Below are positions 26,911-42,000 of a DNA stretch of 64,000 nt, in pieces. Under the pieces are notes generated by a model. It made no database searches. It saw nothing but the letters and a program-made list of their open reading frames with translations, and was not told the origin of the DNA. How positions within the stretch are numbered: the stretch's first letter is position 1; every line of letters starts with the position of its first letter. The DNA comes from Drosophila miranda. Lineage: Eukaryota; Arthropoda; Insecta; Diptera; Drosophilidae. The stretch covers positions 6,324,001-6,388,000 of the forward strand of contig NC_046676.1 in assembly GCF_003369915.1 (NCBI RefSeq). Reading direction: 5' to 3'. The position numbers were made by a program, and so were the translations under genes.

Positions 26911-29900
26911 ACAAAATATGAGAATTAATAAAGCGAAGAGCTTAAAGCTTAAATCCTTTGGCACACACACCCAGACACAGAAACGCATATGCCAGTGGGA
27001 AGAATTTATTACTCAGTCACCTGGCCCCCCCGCACTCGGAGTTGCTACAATGTTTGGGTGTTTCTGTCCGTAGATTTGCAAAATTATTCACATTTAACGG
27101 CATTAATTATGCGCTTTCCGCTTATATTGTTTCTGTTGCTGTTTCTGTTGACATTAATAAACGCGCATTTAATGAAATTACAAACGTGCAGCTACATAAT
27201 TGATTGTTTGCATAAATTAAATAAATTCTCGCCAAATTACACTGAGAAAGGACGGAGCAGAGCAGAGTTACCCCCTGAATAACAAATTCGACTTTAAATA
27301 TCATTCGAAAGTACTAATTAATTAGTGCGATGCGATCTCTGGATAGCGCTGCCAATAATGGAAAATCTCTTCGCAGTCTGGGGACTCCGCCAAGAACGCC
27401 ACTGAAGGGGCAGCTGTTTAAAAATTTTACCATTCTCATCCGAACAATTAGCACACTTACCTGGCCCTCGAGCTGCCTAATGAAAAGTTTGCCGCGCCTC
27501 GAGCCTGCATCCTGCTCGATACCCAGACCCAGACCGAGGAAAACTTGAATAAGTAATAAATGCGTTGGCCTGGTCCGCAGATGAACGGCCGCAATGGATG
27601 GAGCTGGGGCAGAGGTTTATTTGCAAAATGCTTGACCAACTTCTGAACTTTGAGTAACTCTTGATGCGATTGCAATTGTTGTCGAGTCCAGACTCAAGAC
27701 CTGAGCAAATTTGAATTATTGTTGCAAATACGCCCAGATGCTTTAAGCCCAGACCAGATTCACACAGTGCTGAACTGGACCTGGTGCTGCCATGGCTTAG
27801 CATAATATGGCTAATTCCATTGAGTGTCACTTGCATGTGGCAGTAGGCAAGACAAATCTGAGTACATCACCATCAACGTACACTTGTACATGGGTACTGT
27901 GGCACCACATGGCCCACACCACGAGGTGTGTACGAGGAAAATACAAATCCAATCAAAATTCTGCACTGTCCGCACAAAGTACTCTGACTACGACAGCCAG
28001 TCTCCATGCCACAATAAATAACAATAATTGCCAGTCAAACAAGAGTTTGACCGTCTTCCACTGGCAAGACGACGCTCTTGCACTTCAGGACAAGTGCAAC
28101 AAAAGCTATGGGACATTCAATTTGCCGCATCGTAAGCCAGATGAGTAATTAAAACATCCATCCATCACATATGTACGCCCTCAGTTAATTTGTACCCAAT
28201 TGTTCAATATGCAAACGTGCCAGGCGCAAGTTCATATATTATTCATGAGAGCGGAATTGATTTCGGCCGATCGATGTTCATTCTCCGGCGAAACACTAGA
28301 ATTACACTCCATTCTAGTAGGGCATCCTCAGAAGTTCGGCTCGACATTAGGGAACAAAATTTGCATAGCATAAACATTGCAATTTCAGCTCTCTTTCTGC
28401 CGTTTCCGACCTCCAATAGATGTACACCCAAAGTGGAAGCGAGGGAGCGTGAAGTGGGGCCATAATTATAATTTGCATATTATTACCAAGTTTGAGTTTA
28501 GATGTGCGAACTGGAAACCGATTCGGAATCTATTTCCCAGTTTGTGCAGTGTTTGCGTTTGTGCTGTGAATGTAATCAAACCCCGTTCTGGGAATTGTTT
28601 GCCTTAAAGTGTATTTTTGCTGAGTTATTGCTGAGTCCGCGTCAGAGCTTTAAGGCTGTTGAGATCTGAAAATGTAATATCATTAAAACTGAACAAGTTT
28701 CCATTCGACAGCTGGGAATACTTGAAAACAGCGCTCAACCGCTAATTGATTAATCAGCAAATCTATCGAACTGAATATAGCGTATTTACCAGGCACCAGG
28801 CAGAGTCGCCAAGAACTGTTGCTGGACTTGCTTTGGCCATGTTGCATGTCGGAAATACTTGCATTTTATTTCTAAACATATTTCAATTGATTTTTATTGT
28901 CCTGGTGTCCTTCAACAAACTATTTATTTTAATTTTATAAGCTTCAAAAAATATTTATTTAACTTTTCCTTGTGTCCTTCCTTTATGTGTCCATCAATGT
29001 GGATGTGTGTTTCTGAAACAGGTATTTCTTTAATGCATTTAAATTGAATGAAAATGGCAATTTTTGTTGCCACCTCCTTTGGTGGAGTGAAAGCCCAGAG
29101 CTGTCAATCAAAGTCAGGGGAAAGTTTATTGCACTTGAAAGGGGAAAGCATCTCAGGGAGACCGCAGGGAGTGAGACAGTGAGAAAGGGGCGGAGGGAAA
29201 CGGGTTGCTGAAGCCGCAGAGTTATTTGTTTGCACATGAAAATAAGCCAGAGCCAAGTCTCCTTGGAGAATCGAGTGAAAGCACTAGCGGCAGACATACA
29301 TGGAGGCTCCCACCAGTATAAAGTGGGGTATGTACACCCATATATGTACGTATAGGTACACTCGTATTTAAAATTTCCTCCCCAGCAGGAATTTTCATAT
29401 GGAAGAGCAGGCACAAGCACGTGCACAATACAATCAATTTGCGCTCAAGCAACGCTCTCTTTCTCTTTCTCATCAGGCTAAGAAAAGCCCAAACGGAACC
29501 GAAGCATTTTATACACTTCATCGATCGAATGGCTAGTAAAAAGTCATCTAATCTTGGCAGTTCTGAAAGGAGGAAAGCTTCTGAATGAACATACATATGT
29601 ATAGTCTAGATATATAAACCAACTAGACTAGACTGTTGCTGGTGATCGGAAATACGAGTAGGTAGAGCTCACGGGGTTCACGGTAGTGCTGGCCAAAATA
29701 GTGATACTCTCTGCAAGAGTACCAAAAAGTTAGTTAGAACCAGAGATGTGATGAGGAGAGCTTTGTATGTGATGATAATTGAAATTAATTAAGTGCGTAT
29801 GCTTTTGGCCTGGCGTCATGGCTGATTGCCACGGGAAAATTGCATTTGTTTCGGCGAAATTTGCTTTCACATCATAAGCTCGAACAATTCTGCGCAGTCA

Positions 29901-32900
29901 ACAGTTTGGGGCCCTTTGATCTTTGAGTGTACGAAAACTAACGCAATAATTTATTAAAGCAAAAGTTTCCGCACATTATCAGAAGGGCCAAGAGGAAGGG
30001 GGGGAAGTAGGGGGATAGATTCGTTGGGCTGGGGTTTCATTTTTAAAACCCAACTTTATTGGATAGGCCAGTGGTCGACTGACACCTTCGTAGATATTTA
30101 TTTGGACTGACTTGCGGCGACGTGACAACTTTAACAAACGCGGACCGAAGTAATCCCCGGACTGATGAAGGTTCATGTTCAATGCCAGGCAAGCAATTAT
30201 TATTAACTGTGCCCCAGGGTGCAGTCCCCCAGGAGGACATTCTTTTCCGTAAACCTCGCTCTGTCTCTGGCATTGACATTGGGCTCCCGTCCCCGCGGCA
30301 TGCGGGTCAGGCAGCCGTACGTGTCTGGCATGAATAGTCGCTGTAGGCGCAACTAGTGGTAAGAATTTGCAATAAGCCGAACTGCAGGATCCCTGTGACT
30401 CCCCCTGTAGCGGTACCCTAATTATGCAGCTCCAGGCGGCAAGGCGGATATATATTTGGCACGCCTTTGACGATGGCTCTCTATCGTTTCAACTTACACT
30501 AACGCACATTACACATACGCCGTGTAATCCAAACGCAAAGAGGCTAACCGGATTGCCTTCGTAATTGGGCATAATTGTTCATTATTTCGTGGCTTGGGAG
30601 CAGTGCTCGGAGAAAAGAGGGGGCACAAATCGATGTAAATGGAATTGAAAATGGGAAGGGAAACGTAAAACCGATGCTGGCCCCAAAACCTGGTTGCCTG
30701 GGTGAGGATTAGGCCAGCTGTAGTTTCAATGAAAATGGCTTGAACATTTCCCAGGCTATTCGAAGGCAGTGAAGCGACAAACTTCCTGAAACTCATTCAC
30801 AAATACCGGAGTAGAAGCCAGAGCCCGAGTCGGAGTCGGAGTCGGAGCGAACGCATTAAAGAGTCTTTAATGCTGGGATCTGCTGCATAAGTAATGCAGT
30901 AAAGCGTAAACAGGAAAAGGAAGTTCAAGCTCTACCTGGGTGACTTTTTACCCGTTCCCTTCCCCGTTGCAGTTTCCCCTTTCCTCCGATACTGTGAATA
31001 ATCGGTGTAGAAAATTTCGAAAGAGAAAATGGGAAAATGCAAATCGGAAACTGAACGAGATGCCGTTCCGGCAGCCCTACTATTTATTTTATCTGCTGAT
31101 TAATGTTGTTTATTATTATGGAATACAGCTTCCTCGTCCCGTTCCAGATCCTTCTTTGGTTTTTTTTTTTACATTCTGCATGAGCTTCGGTTTGCGCTCT
31201 TCCTCGTCCTTCTTCTGTTCCACTCAACCTGTATTCTAATTACATTTTAATGCTTAAGCTGTGTTTGTGCCGACGTCCGTCAAAAGTGCTCGCAAAATGT
31301 TTTTATTTAATTTTCCACTTGGATTTTTCCATTGACTGAGAGTCATCAGAGGGCAGGATGATGGCAGGCCGAAGGCGTGTTAGGAAGCAACGCCCATATA
31401 CAAATACACTCACACACACACAGACACACAATACATAAATTAAACGATATATCATGCTGACATCTTAAATATTGTTAAAAACTGTCACGTTTACGGTTTT
31501 CCTTGCTTACTCATTCCGTTGGTTCCTCAAGCAGCAACTTCACCTTGGCTCCTATCCTGCCCCTGTCTGAGGGTCGTCGTTTTGGCCGGAGCAGGATTTT
31601 CGTCCTGACAGTTAATGGACCATAAGAAATTCAATTAGAGACGTTCTGATGCTGCTCCCGTGCTTATACCCGTGCTCCTACTCCAGCTACTTCTGGCTCG
31701 GCTCTGCTTTGCCGTTTGTGCGAGGAGCTCTATTCTTCTTGTGGCATTATTTTTATTAATGATACTTTACGCTACTGTACGAGTATCTGTTGTGGCAGTA
31801 TTACAAAGCCAAGCTGAAAAGAGGCCAGCCGGATGTTTGTCTGCTCTGCTCTGCTCTGCTGTGCTCTGCCCTACTCTGCTCTGCTCCATCATTCAAATCA
31901 ACAATGGGCGAGTTCTGAATGAGAATTCCATTTCAAAAATAGCCAGTCCCCGCAGGAAAGTATGCTCTGCTTTCAAGGGAGAATAGCTCCATAAGCTTGT
32001 GTGCGAAAGTGGGTGTTGGGGTGTTGGGTTGTTGGGTTGTTGGGGAGGCAGGAGGTGGAAACGCTACCCTAATTAACCATCCAACACCTAACTCGGTTAA
32101 TACATATTTATTTGGAGCTTTGCCCAGAGACCAAAGATAGTCGAAAAATCAAAGTTCAACTGCCAATTGGCCCAATCGTCAATCGTCAAGCGCTTTAATT
32201 AAGCTAAGCAGCGATAAGCTAAACGGTAAACAGGACGCCAGCACCACTCTTTCGCCCTCTCTCTCTCTCTCTCTCTCCCTATATCTCTCTCTATCTGTCG
32301 CTTCAGAAAAGGCTGACTCACTCTTGCTATATCGTATATCTCCGCCTCTGGCCCACCGTGTGGGATGTGCCGCTTGTTTGCTTATTTGCTTTCGTGATTG
32401 TGCGCTGGCATCGGCGGTTTCTTCGCTGCCTTCATTAGCACCGCCAAGGCAGACCCGGTCCTTCCGCAGCACCCCACCACGACACCTTTCCAGCCCTATG
32501 TGTGGGCTCTCATTTACATAGCCCCCTCCCACCGTAACGCTGGGCCCTCTTCACACACGTTAATCAAGTGCTATCGACTTCAATCTGTACATTTGTCTTT
32601 GAGCTTTATGCGGCCATAAGTTTGGGGCAAATGGCACCAGCAATGAGACAGCACAAACAGCGGCAGCATGTGGAATCCAAGTATGCCAAGTGGAATCAAA
32701 TAATCGTTTCCTCTCTACCAGTTCCTGTGCTTATGGCATTATTAACTGGGCTGAAATTGCTGTGCAGTCAAACTCTCCAACTCAAATTCCTCGGCGTATA
32801 GACAAGGCCCGGGGGCCAGAACAGACCAGATTCAGACACGCTTGCAAATCATAGGATTTCGATCAAATAATATTGCCAAATAGATGATATGAGAGCAGTG

Positions 32901-35900
32901 AGGGGATAGTTTGAATGGAAACAGACAGATGGGCAGGGCCGAACAGGAATAAATATACCAATTTATGGAGTCGAAGGTACATAGTTCTCTCTCTCCCTCT
33001 CTCTCCCTCTCTGAGCAGCAATCAGCTGCTTAAACGCAGAATACTCTCTGAATTGGGTATAAAAAAGCCAACAACAACAACAACAAGGGCAACAAATCGA
33101 TCAATCGGTGCCACTTGGCTCGTCCCATTCTCAGTCTCGTTTTGATAGCTGCAAATTGGTTTTTCTACTTGATGCGATTGCAATGCGATACAAAAAAGTA
33201 GATGGAGAAAACGGAGACCAGAACGAGTAAAAATTGAGGAGGAATGAATGGAGGAGCTGAAGATGCGAGCAGGGAAGAAGAAGGAGCAGCGACAATGAAT
33301 GCAATTTATAAATGCAGTCGAGACGGAAAAATAAATAGAGCAACAAAAACTATAATGTCAATGGGCTTCGACTATGGAACACCCATTACCCACTGTTGAC
33401 TGAGCAGTTTCTGACAAGGGTATAGGAATTATATCAGGCCTTAAGTCGTTGCAGTGCCTCTATCTCGTAGAACCATCCTACATACATCCTGTACATAGAA
33501 ACGCAAAAACTGTATCCGACTGGTATACACATTCTTTAAACAGTCTCTTGCCATCGCATACTATTCACGATTCCCCCTGTTACATAAACGTTAACAAACA
33601 CAATATGCCCCCCAGGATATCCGATAATCGGATACAACAATGAACTCCTGAATACTACGCAGTGCAGTGCAAGCACTTCACACTTCACAGCGTTGGCATT
33701 TCAATTATGGCCAAAAGCAAAGTAAACTACTTAGCGGAAAGTGGCAACAAGCCACGAATGCTCCCCCATTTTTATTTAATATACAACCAGAGCAGAGCAG
33801 AGAGCGAAGGATATTTCCATCAATATTTATCAATTTTTGCTGCACCGCCACCGATTTCCAATTACAGCTCAGCTAGAAGCCAGCAAACTATCCCCCGATG
33901 GCATATTCCATTGTTAAAGACCGACCAACGTCGTTAGATTTGTTCAGTCAACTGTTGGAAATTTCGTATACTTCAATTATACACAATTTTCGTTTCAATG
34001 AGCAGGCCACAGTCCCATGGAACAGCTCCAATTCCAGCCCCAGCACCAGCCTCAGCCCTAGACACAGGTCCAGGACACAAACTCATATTTTGTGGCTGTC
34101 GTTGCAGAAGCGGAAAAGGAACCCCCAAAAAGGAAGGAACATTTACTTCAGTTATGGCAATGCCTCAATGACTCAACGATGCCGAGCTTTAGTGTTTACG
34201 CTTCAGTGTAAATGGCAGTTTGAGGAATTAGGATCACTACACCATGATGGCTATGATGGTGAGTCCTTGAACAGTGCACTGAAAGTCCGGTTTGGCTTAC
34301 GGGATGTTCCAAGAAATAATTTTTATTTTTTAAATTAAATGTTTATGGAATCCTAAATATTTGTTTGCCATTTGCTCTATATTTCAATTTACTCCATGTT
34401 TCTATTTAAATTTCGAAAAAATTAATAAACATCAACAGATTCCGGGAGGGAAACTTAAATATTCCTTTTGCATGCCACAGAGTCTTCCATCTCCAACAAG
34501 TTTTAACCCAAATATGCATTGCAACCCCCCTCTCCCTTCTCTCCCCTCCGCCCCTACCGTGTGTCTACTGTGACCCATCCCATCCCTCCTCGGCCCCCAA
34601 CAACCATTACATGTTTCTACTTAGTACATTTTCGCCAACTATTTCAATTTGCATAGCAAAACATTTAGCAAGCCAAAAGCCTCTGTAAGCTCCTTCAACT
34701 TAATTGTGTTTATTTGCACTAATAAAAGTTTAATTTATACTCGTACCTCCTCACTCTCTCTCTCTCTCAGCAACATCCTCCCAGAGTCATTAAATCTTGC
34801 TTGCAAAAAATAAGTAAAATATGTAGTCAAGTCATTTGTCATTGTTGTTTGATTGAACAAAGGCTGCCAGAGTTAATATTTTAGTAACTGCAAACTCTGC
34901 AGATTAAAAAGCGAACCACAAAACCCCTCGAAAGTGGCAAAAGTTAACTTCACTTCCGAGTAATTGCACATAGTTCATGCTGGTAGAGGTGGGTGTAAAA
35001 CTTTCTAGAGCTGCACCACAAAAAATGACCAGCAGCCAGGAACAATGCCTCATTTGTTTGCTGTTGGTAGTGCACTCACATGCTGAGGACTGAGTTCGCA
35101 ATCCTTAGTTATATGTATGGGATGTACCCTTTCTAGGAGTTGTTTAGTTTTTCGAAAAGAGGTTATTGGAGAGACAAATTAACTTGGGTGAAGTTAATTA
35201 AAGCAAATTCGTATGAAAAGGGTGTGCACAGGAGACTCCTTTGATCCCTTGAAAGTTTGTAAAAGCCCTATAATCACTCTATGACCATCATTAAGAAGCT
35301 TTCATTTATGAAACCTTATATGAATTCACACTTGATGGAAGACTTTGTTCCTGCAATAAGTGTTTAAGGGTATTTAATGCATTTACTTCTCGTTTTTCCA
35401 CGCAGTACAGTGGTCAGGTGAAATACTTTTGCATACCCTCAAGAGTCCTTGGGCAATATCTTTATTTGAATAGTTCTTAATTTAAAAATGTACAAATTAT
35501 TAAACTGCAGAGAAATACTTGAAAATTGACCGATGGAAGCTCGAGCAGGTTTGAAAACTAAAATAGAGGGGCAGGGCAATATGATGGGATGAATTCCGTA
35601 GGGCCGTAAAAGTATGCCTACGCGTATTTAAGCTTCAGTAACTGTATCCAAATTTGTGCGAAGAAATTGAATATGCAAGAATGAAAGATTTATTCTGCTC
35701 CTGGCAACCAAAATCCATCAGGAGGGCTTTAAAACGTTGTATATGTATATGGAATTCTCTGCTGCAAAACCCACAAATTCTGACATACACAATACATAAC
35801 CTATGCAGCCTTGAAAGGCTTATCCCAAAGAATCATTCCATAACTAGCTAAATATTCTTGCATGTTATTTACAATTTGAAAATGGCCGAGAATTGACAAA

Positions 35901-36530
35901 TTGAATAGAGTTTTGCATATCTTGAACGTTGCATTGAAAATGCGTATTTATTGCTGCCAGAGGATTTCGAAAAACTGGAAAATGTTGCAGAGTCAAGGGG
36001 CAGAACGAATGGACGAGTGGACAACAATTGCTATACTTTCAATTGCTGCATTTAAGCCAATTCAAATGGGAAGCAGCAGAAGTAGACTGACTAAAGTGCG
36101 GTATATATAATATGCCTTTGTGCCTTTGCCCCTTGCAGCATGCAGCATGCACCTGACCACACTCAGAGAAACAGGGGGAGGGCAGCGATAGGGCATTGTG
36201 CAACCAAAATGGAAACCGGACCCAGCACAGAGCTGCCACATAGCAGGAATCAATTGAAATCAACATATGCCATGTTTGTGGGGCCGAATAGGGGGACTCG
36301 CCATGGTCGAGGGAACGTGGCCCCCACGGGAGTGTGCACAACAAAAATCATTGCCGTTCCGATTGCCATGCAGCCGCATGCAGACTCTTGTGGTAATTTT
36401 GCAATTACCAATGCCTTCCAATGCTCGGTATTTCTGCTCGGTTGGGGCAGCCACTGCCACTGCCACTGAGCGTGGATCTGGGGCATGCAGGCTTAATGCG
36501 TACTTGAATATTTCATTCTGTGACGTCGGC

Positions 36531-36538
36531 AGCCAGCT

Positions 36539-36574
<36 letters not shown>
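36531..36574. repeat. AGCC tetranucleotide repeat
   Basis: About ten AGCC/CCAG units, preceded by TGACGTCGGC. Confidence 0.9.
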
Positions 36575-36575
<1 letters not shown>

Positions 36576-37552
36576 TTTCAGCCAATAGGCTAGCACAAAA
36601 GTCTCGGCCAGAACAATGACAGCCAACAGTAGCAACAAATAAGCCCGAAAATAAACAGGGACCCGGGCTAAACAAATAACAGTAAACAACAGCAGCCGCA
36701 CCAACTGCGCTAGTGTATGTGTGGCAGTGGGTTTTTGTGCAGACAATAGCTCATAAAATGAGGTTTATGCGTAAAGAGTTTGTGTATACATTCGAAGAAT
36801 GTGATTTTCCCCAATGGCATTCGTACGCCTTCGACTTCGATTCCCAGATTTACGATATTTTTAGGAAGCTTTCACACCTGTTACACTTTCCATATACGCG
36901 ACGGCTATCGAGTTGGCTCAAAATCTCATCACACTCTTTGATGCCGCATAACCGCTCCCTCTCGAAGCCTCTAGCAAATGGTGTACTAATCGTCTGCGCC
37001 TTTGGAGTTGTTTTCGTTCATGGAAACATTCCCCCTGTTCTCTTTGTCGGCTGGCTAAAAACTTTGCATGCTTTAGCCGGGTCTGATACTGAGCGGAAAT
37101 GGGTCAATGGAACTTTATACGAGTACTGACTGCTGCAGACACCAATCGCCCGGACTAGGGCCATCGGCATCGCCATAGCCAGCGCCAGCGCCAGCGCCAG
37201 CGCCATGTAATCGTTGCAGCAAATAAATTTCAAACGCTGTCACATAAATTCGAATGATTTTTTGTTGGTTTCTCTGTGGGGTTCTTGTTTTAGTTTCGAC
37301 TTTGCCGCTGGACAGTGTTGTAGCTGAAATTAAATTTGACTGCACATTGTTAATAGGTCTGCAATGTGGCCATAAAAAGGCCATAAATAAGTCTGGATCT
37401 GGCCGGCAGAGAAGCGATAGGGCTAATGAAATATGGGAAGAATAAAGCGAAAGAAGGAAGCCAAACGTTTTTTCGTTTCTTTCTGTGGGCCTCAGCTGAG
37501 AAGTATGCAAAGCCTGGGCCGGCTAATTATGTGGCTGCCACATGCACACGCA

Positions 37553-37581
37553 GACACACACACACACACACACACACACAG
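37553..37581. repeat. CA dinucleotide repeat
   Basis: About fourteen CA units followed by GAGAAC. Confidence 0.9.
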
Positions 37582-40500
37582 AGAACACACTCTAAAAGAA
37601 ATCACTTACTGTCATAATCAAATTGCTCAACTCGGGCCAAAGTTTGGCATAACTTGAATGCGCTTATTAAATTTATTTGCCCTCAAAAAGACAAACTTTG
37701 TCTGGGTTCCCGTTCCTGTTCCCTCACTCGCTCATCTGCTGGCACTTCCCTTCTAGGTTCTTCGGCTGCTGCCTCAAGTGTTTTGCCTGCTCCTGTCCCT
37801 CCCTTGCACGTCGAGTCTTTTGGGCAAAGTTGTTGGTTACCGAATTTAAGGTTATCCACCTGCAAAAATCAATAGGCCAAATGACAGAGGCCCCGACAAC
37901 AAGAGGCAAATAAGCCGCAGGCCTCTGAATAACAGTTTCCCTCGACTCGCTTCCCCTGTTGTGGGGAACGAAAGAGGTAAGCCTCTCCTTGTGGCTGGGT
38001 GAAAAGTTGGCCAACTCTATCATTGCTCGTATTTGTACAATTTTAGCTTAGTATTTACTACAGAGACTACGCTTGCGATGTCTGGCTTGATTTTACATTT
38101 TACAGCTTTTACTGCTCTAATTATGTCTGCCAAAAACACTCTCGTACAGGTACAGTTACCGCGCGAAGGACTACTCGAATTGTGTGCATTTATGCATTTG
38201 CTGGGGGCTCACAGTTCATTTTGTTGGTGTATCCACTGTTGAATCCACCTTTCCCCCACAACTTAGTTGTCACTGTCATCGCTGAATATGTAAAATCCAA
38301 ATAAACTAATTCCATTAAAAGCCAAGCACGTGTCGGCGCAGATGTCAACAAATCGGCAAACTTGTCTGACAGTCAAACATACTGGTACTGGTTAATTGAA
38401 ATTCCAAATTTCATTGGCCTCAAACAACTTTTCACAGCCAATGATCATGTATCATGTAAAATGTATCATGTTATGAGTGCTGAGTGGCTGACTCTACCAT
38501 TACTATACTACTACTCAGAATCTACATATCTGAAAAAACAGTCATGTTTCTTTGTAAAACCGAAAGATTGAGATAAATTCTTGATTTTCGCTTTTCATTT
38601 CCTTTTCTTTGCAATGCATCACGTATCAAGAAAATGGATGCTCCATTTCAGAAAATCTGATGCACTTATTGATGAAGATATCCAGAGTAAGAAATCCTGA
38701 CCCCTGATCAAGCCGTGGTGGTAAATGCGAGCGTGTCCAATGTTACGGTACATTAGGCACTGCAATGAGCACTCAATTCCTATATCAGAGAAAATATACA
38801 TATCTAAAAATGCATTCATTTTCTTGCCTTCTGCAGTGGCACTATATGGCACATGATAAGATCTGGTTTCTATTAAGGCAGCATTTTGTGACTTCCGCAT
38901 TTATATAAATATTTTTTTAAATATATTTTATTATCCCAACTTGAACACTAGGTGTAAGCGCATACTACTCCAAGGGAAAATCAGATCGGTTGGTTATCAC
39001 TTCTGCTCAGTGTATAATAATCCACCCACTCTGTTCACGCCGTGACTCCATATAAATTCAATTAACTAACCAATTCTGTTTTATTGCATTACTGCATCCG
39101 GACAAATGCAATCAGCCGTCATTCACACGCCCCTGTTTAGACAAAGCCGTAAACTATAAATTAATTGTGTGCATATTTGAATTTGTGGCCAATTGGTAAA
39201 AAGCCAACTGCCCGCACAGGCAATATTAAAATAGATTATTTGTTGTATCCGTTCTTTTTTTTCGGTGGTCTTTGGTGGAGAAATGCTCGGGGGAAGCAAT
39301 TTCAAACAATAGCACATAATAAAACTGCAAATTAATATATAGTTACGTGAACAGACATTCGGAATATTGAATGGAATACTTGTAACAGAAATGTAAATAC
39401 GATTGCAATTGCCGAAAGGAAGAGGGGAGTAATAAATCCATTGAAATACTTTACATTGCAAAGTAACATGTTATATAATTGAAAAACAAATTGATTTATA
39501 AATGTTCAATCCCCTGGAAAATGTACAAGAACATATACATATAAATCGTATCGTTATCGATACGTAATGCGACGGAAAAATATATTTAACGATGGCAAAC
39601 CCATTGTTTTCTATGATTCTGGCTGGAAATTGCTGCAGATAAGATGCGAATTAACTGTATTAATATACAACCCAAAAAATCTTTTACAAATTCCGTCTTG
39701 CCGGATGATGAATATAAAGTTTTTCAGTGGATTATGTGTTCGATGCTCTTTGATTCAAATTCTTGAGTGAGGTCCTTTGAAATCAACAAGTTTTCCCTAT
39801 TTTACGCATCATTTTCAGTTCCCCGAATGTGACACGCACTTGCGTCATACTATGAATATTACGGGAATTTTAAATAACTGAAAACAGACGCTAACCCACA
39901 CATATCCCGATAATGGAACCTGCCAACGAGCAAACGCTTATGCAAATTTCCTAGTTTCGCTTGTTTTCCCAAAAGTTTCCCTCAAACCAAGACAGGGAGG
40001 GACTAATGCAAACATTTGCCGCCTTTTAGCAGCATAATTTTCACATTTCTATATGTACATATCTGCGTATGCGCGACTCCACCCTGTAAAATATACGTGG
40101 CGTAGTGTGTCGGAGTACAAAAGAAAAGCGACTCTGGCAGCGGCGTGTTTATGTTTCGGATGCGTTGCAAAATGACATCCTGTCACATTTCCCCACCGCC
40201 ATGCGTGTGAAAGAGAGTGTGCGTGTGTATGTGTGTGTGTGTGAGTGGGAGGGACATGGAGAGTGTCCATGTGCGTGCGGGTGCGGAAACCTGCACCACA
40301 TATAACTACAGATATAAACGTGTGTGGGTACGCGACACCCAACTGCCAGTTCTTTAGCCGGTCCGTCAGTATGGATTGTCTGCCTGGTGCCTGCCGCCTA
40401 TAAGCCACGTCACTCCGGCAAGGGAAAACGGAAGAGGTGGAGGTGGTGGCGGAGGCGGCAACAGCTGCTCAACAATCGCACGTTTTATTTAAATTTCACA

Positions 40501-41971
40501 CACCCATACTTGAGCGAGAATAAAAACCATCACAGTGGGACAAACTGAGCAAATTGAGTGTAGAGAAAAATGGATCACCAGGCCAGTTTTGTATGCATTT
40601 TCAGATCCGTCATCAGAGAGAACGTTTCATATGAAAATGTGTATCGATAAACTCAACCCCTCAAGTCAAGTCTATAAATCTATTATTAAATATATATATC
40701 CAAGCATATGTACATATGATACCGTCGATAGCCGAGCTTTCTTTTATCACTTACAGTTTTTTTGTTGTTAATTTTCAGAGAATAATATGGATGTATCTGT
40801 TCATAAATGCATATATACATACATAACCCTTACATGTTTCACTGTGGCGCTCAAGATGTTTGCTCGGATAAGAAATAAGGATAACTCAATTGATTGCTTC
40901 GTCGGTGAAGTAGGGAACTTATATCCGACTGTTTATATTGCCTTTTCGCCGTCTTCGGCTGGGATTTTTTCGGAATGCCAGGAGTGTTTTTTCTCAAAAT
41001 TTTCTTTCATAAAAACCTTCTCCTGGCAAATGTGACAAACTGCAAACTAGTCGTTCTGAATTGATGAAACGCCAAAAATTGTTCACTCCATTTATATATA
41101 GAATTAAAGATAATACTCCCACTGTGCTTGGGCCACGTTGAGGCAGGTTAAATGAACAAATTCCTCCGCACACACGCCGGACAGCCACCCTAAAATTTCT
41201 TTCATCACACACAGAGAGGCGCACAGGCACACATGCTCACCGGCTGGAGTTTTATACGCATTTAATGAGACAATATTGAAATTAACATTATTTTTTATGA
41301 TTTTGATTTTATAAGTAGGCACTTTGGGCTGTCATAAAAGAGCCGGAATACGGATGTACGGAATGCCGGGATGTGTACGTTAGTATGCGCATTTATAGCC
41401 GCTTTTGGAAAATAAGGGAAATAATAAAACTCCAAAATGGTCCACAGAGCTCGGGCTAAGCCCCAACAAGATTGTTTTCAGGTTGTTTGGCCATTTCGGG
41501 GCTGAGTGACTTGGAAAGCAGAGGCTCTAAGGACCTTATAAACGTAGGCCCTGAAAGTAGAAATTGAAGGACGGTTTCAAAAGATCCCCTCTTATTATAA
41601 AAGTAATAACTCATCAATTTGTATTAATCCGATTATAATTCCTATACATATACATACATAATATACTCCGGGAAAACCCTCTGCAGTATCTCACATTTAG
41701 ACCAGCGCAAACACCCAGTGGATGCCCCAAAATGGATATAAATTATTTGCATACAATTTTAATGGCCACAGGCCATGAAGAGGGCTCAGTTGGCAATTTG
41801 GCTAAGTAGTGCGAAAGGCCACAGGTCGGGGACCGTAAGCCCAGTCCGGCATTTGTGCAAAAACCGCAAAATGACAACAATTGGCGGCATATTAACTGTG
41901 AAATGCAGCTGCAAATATGTCAAACATACATATGTACCTACGAATGCTCGTACATAAAGTTACATATTAAG

Positions 41972-42000
41972 CATACATACATACATACATACATACATAC
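41972..42000. repeat. ACAT tetranucleotide repeat
   Basis: Seven ACAT/CATA units in spacer DNA. Confidence 0.9.

Noticed and set aside
33898..34338. 146-codon plus-strand ORF with an internal GTGAGT
   Set aside because: Looks like chance: Ser-rich middle, no domain, no matching acceptor exon found.
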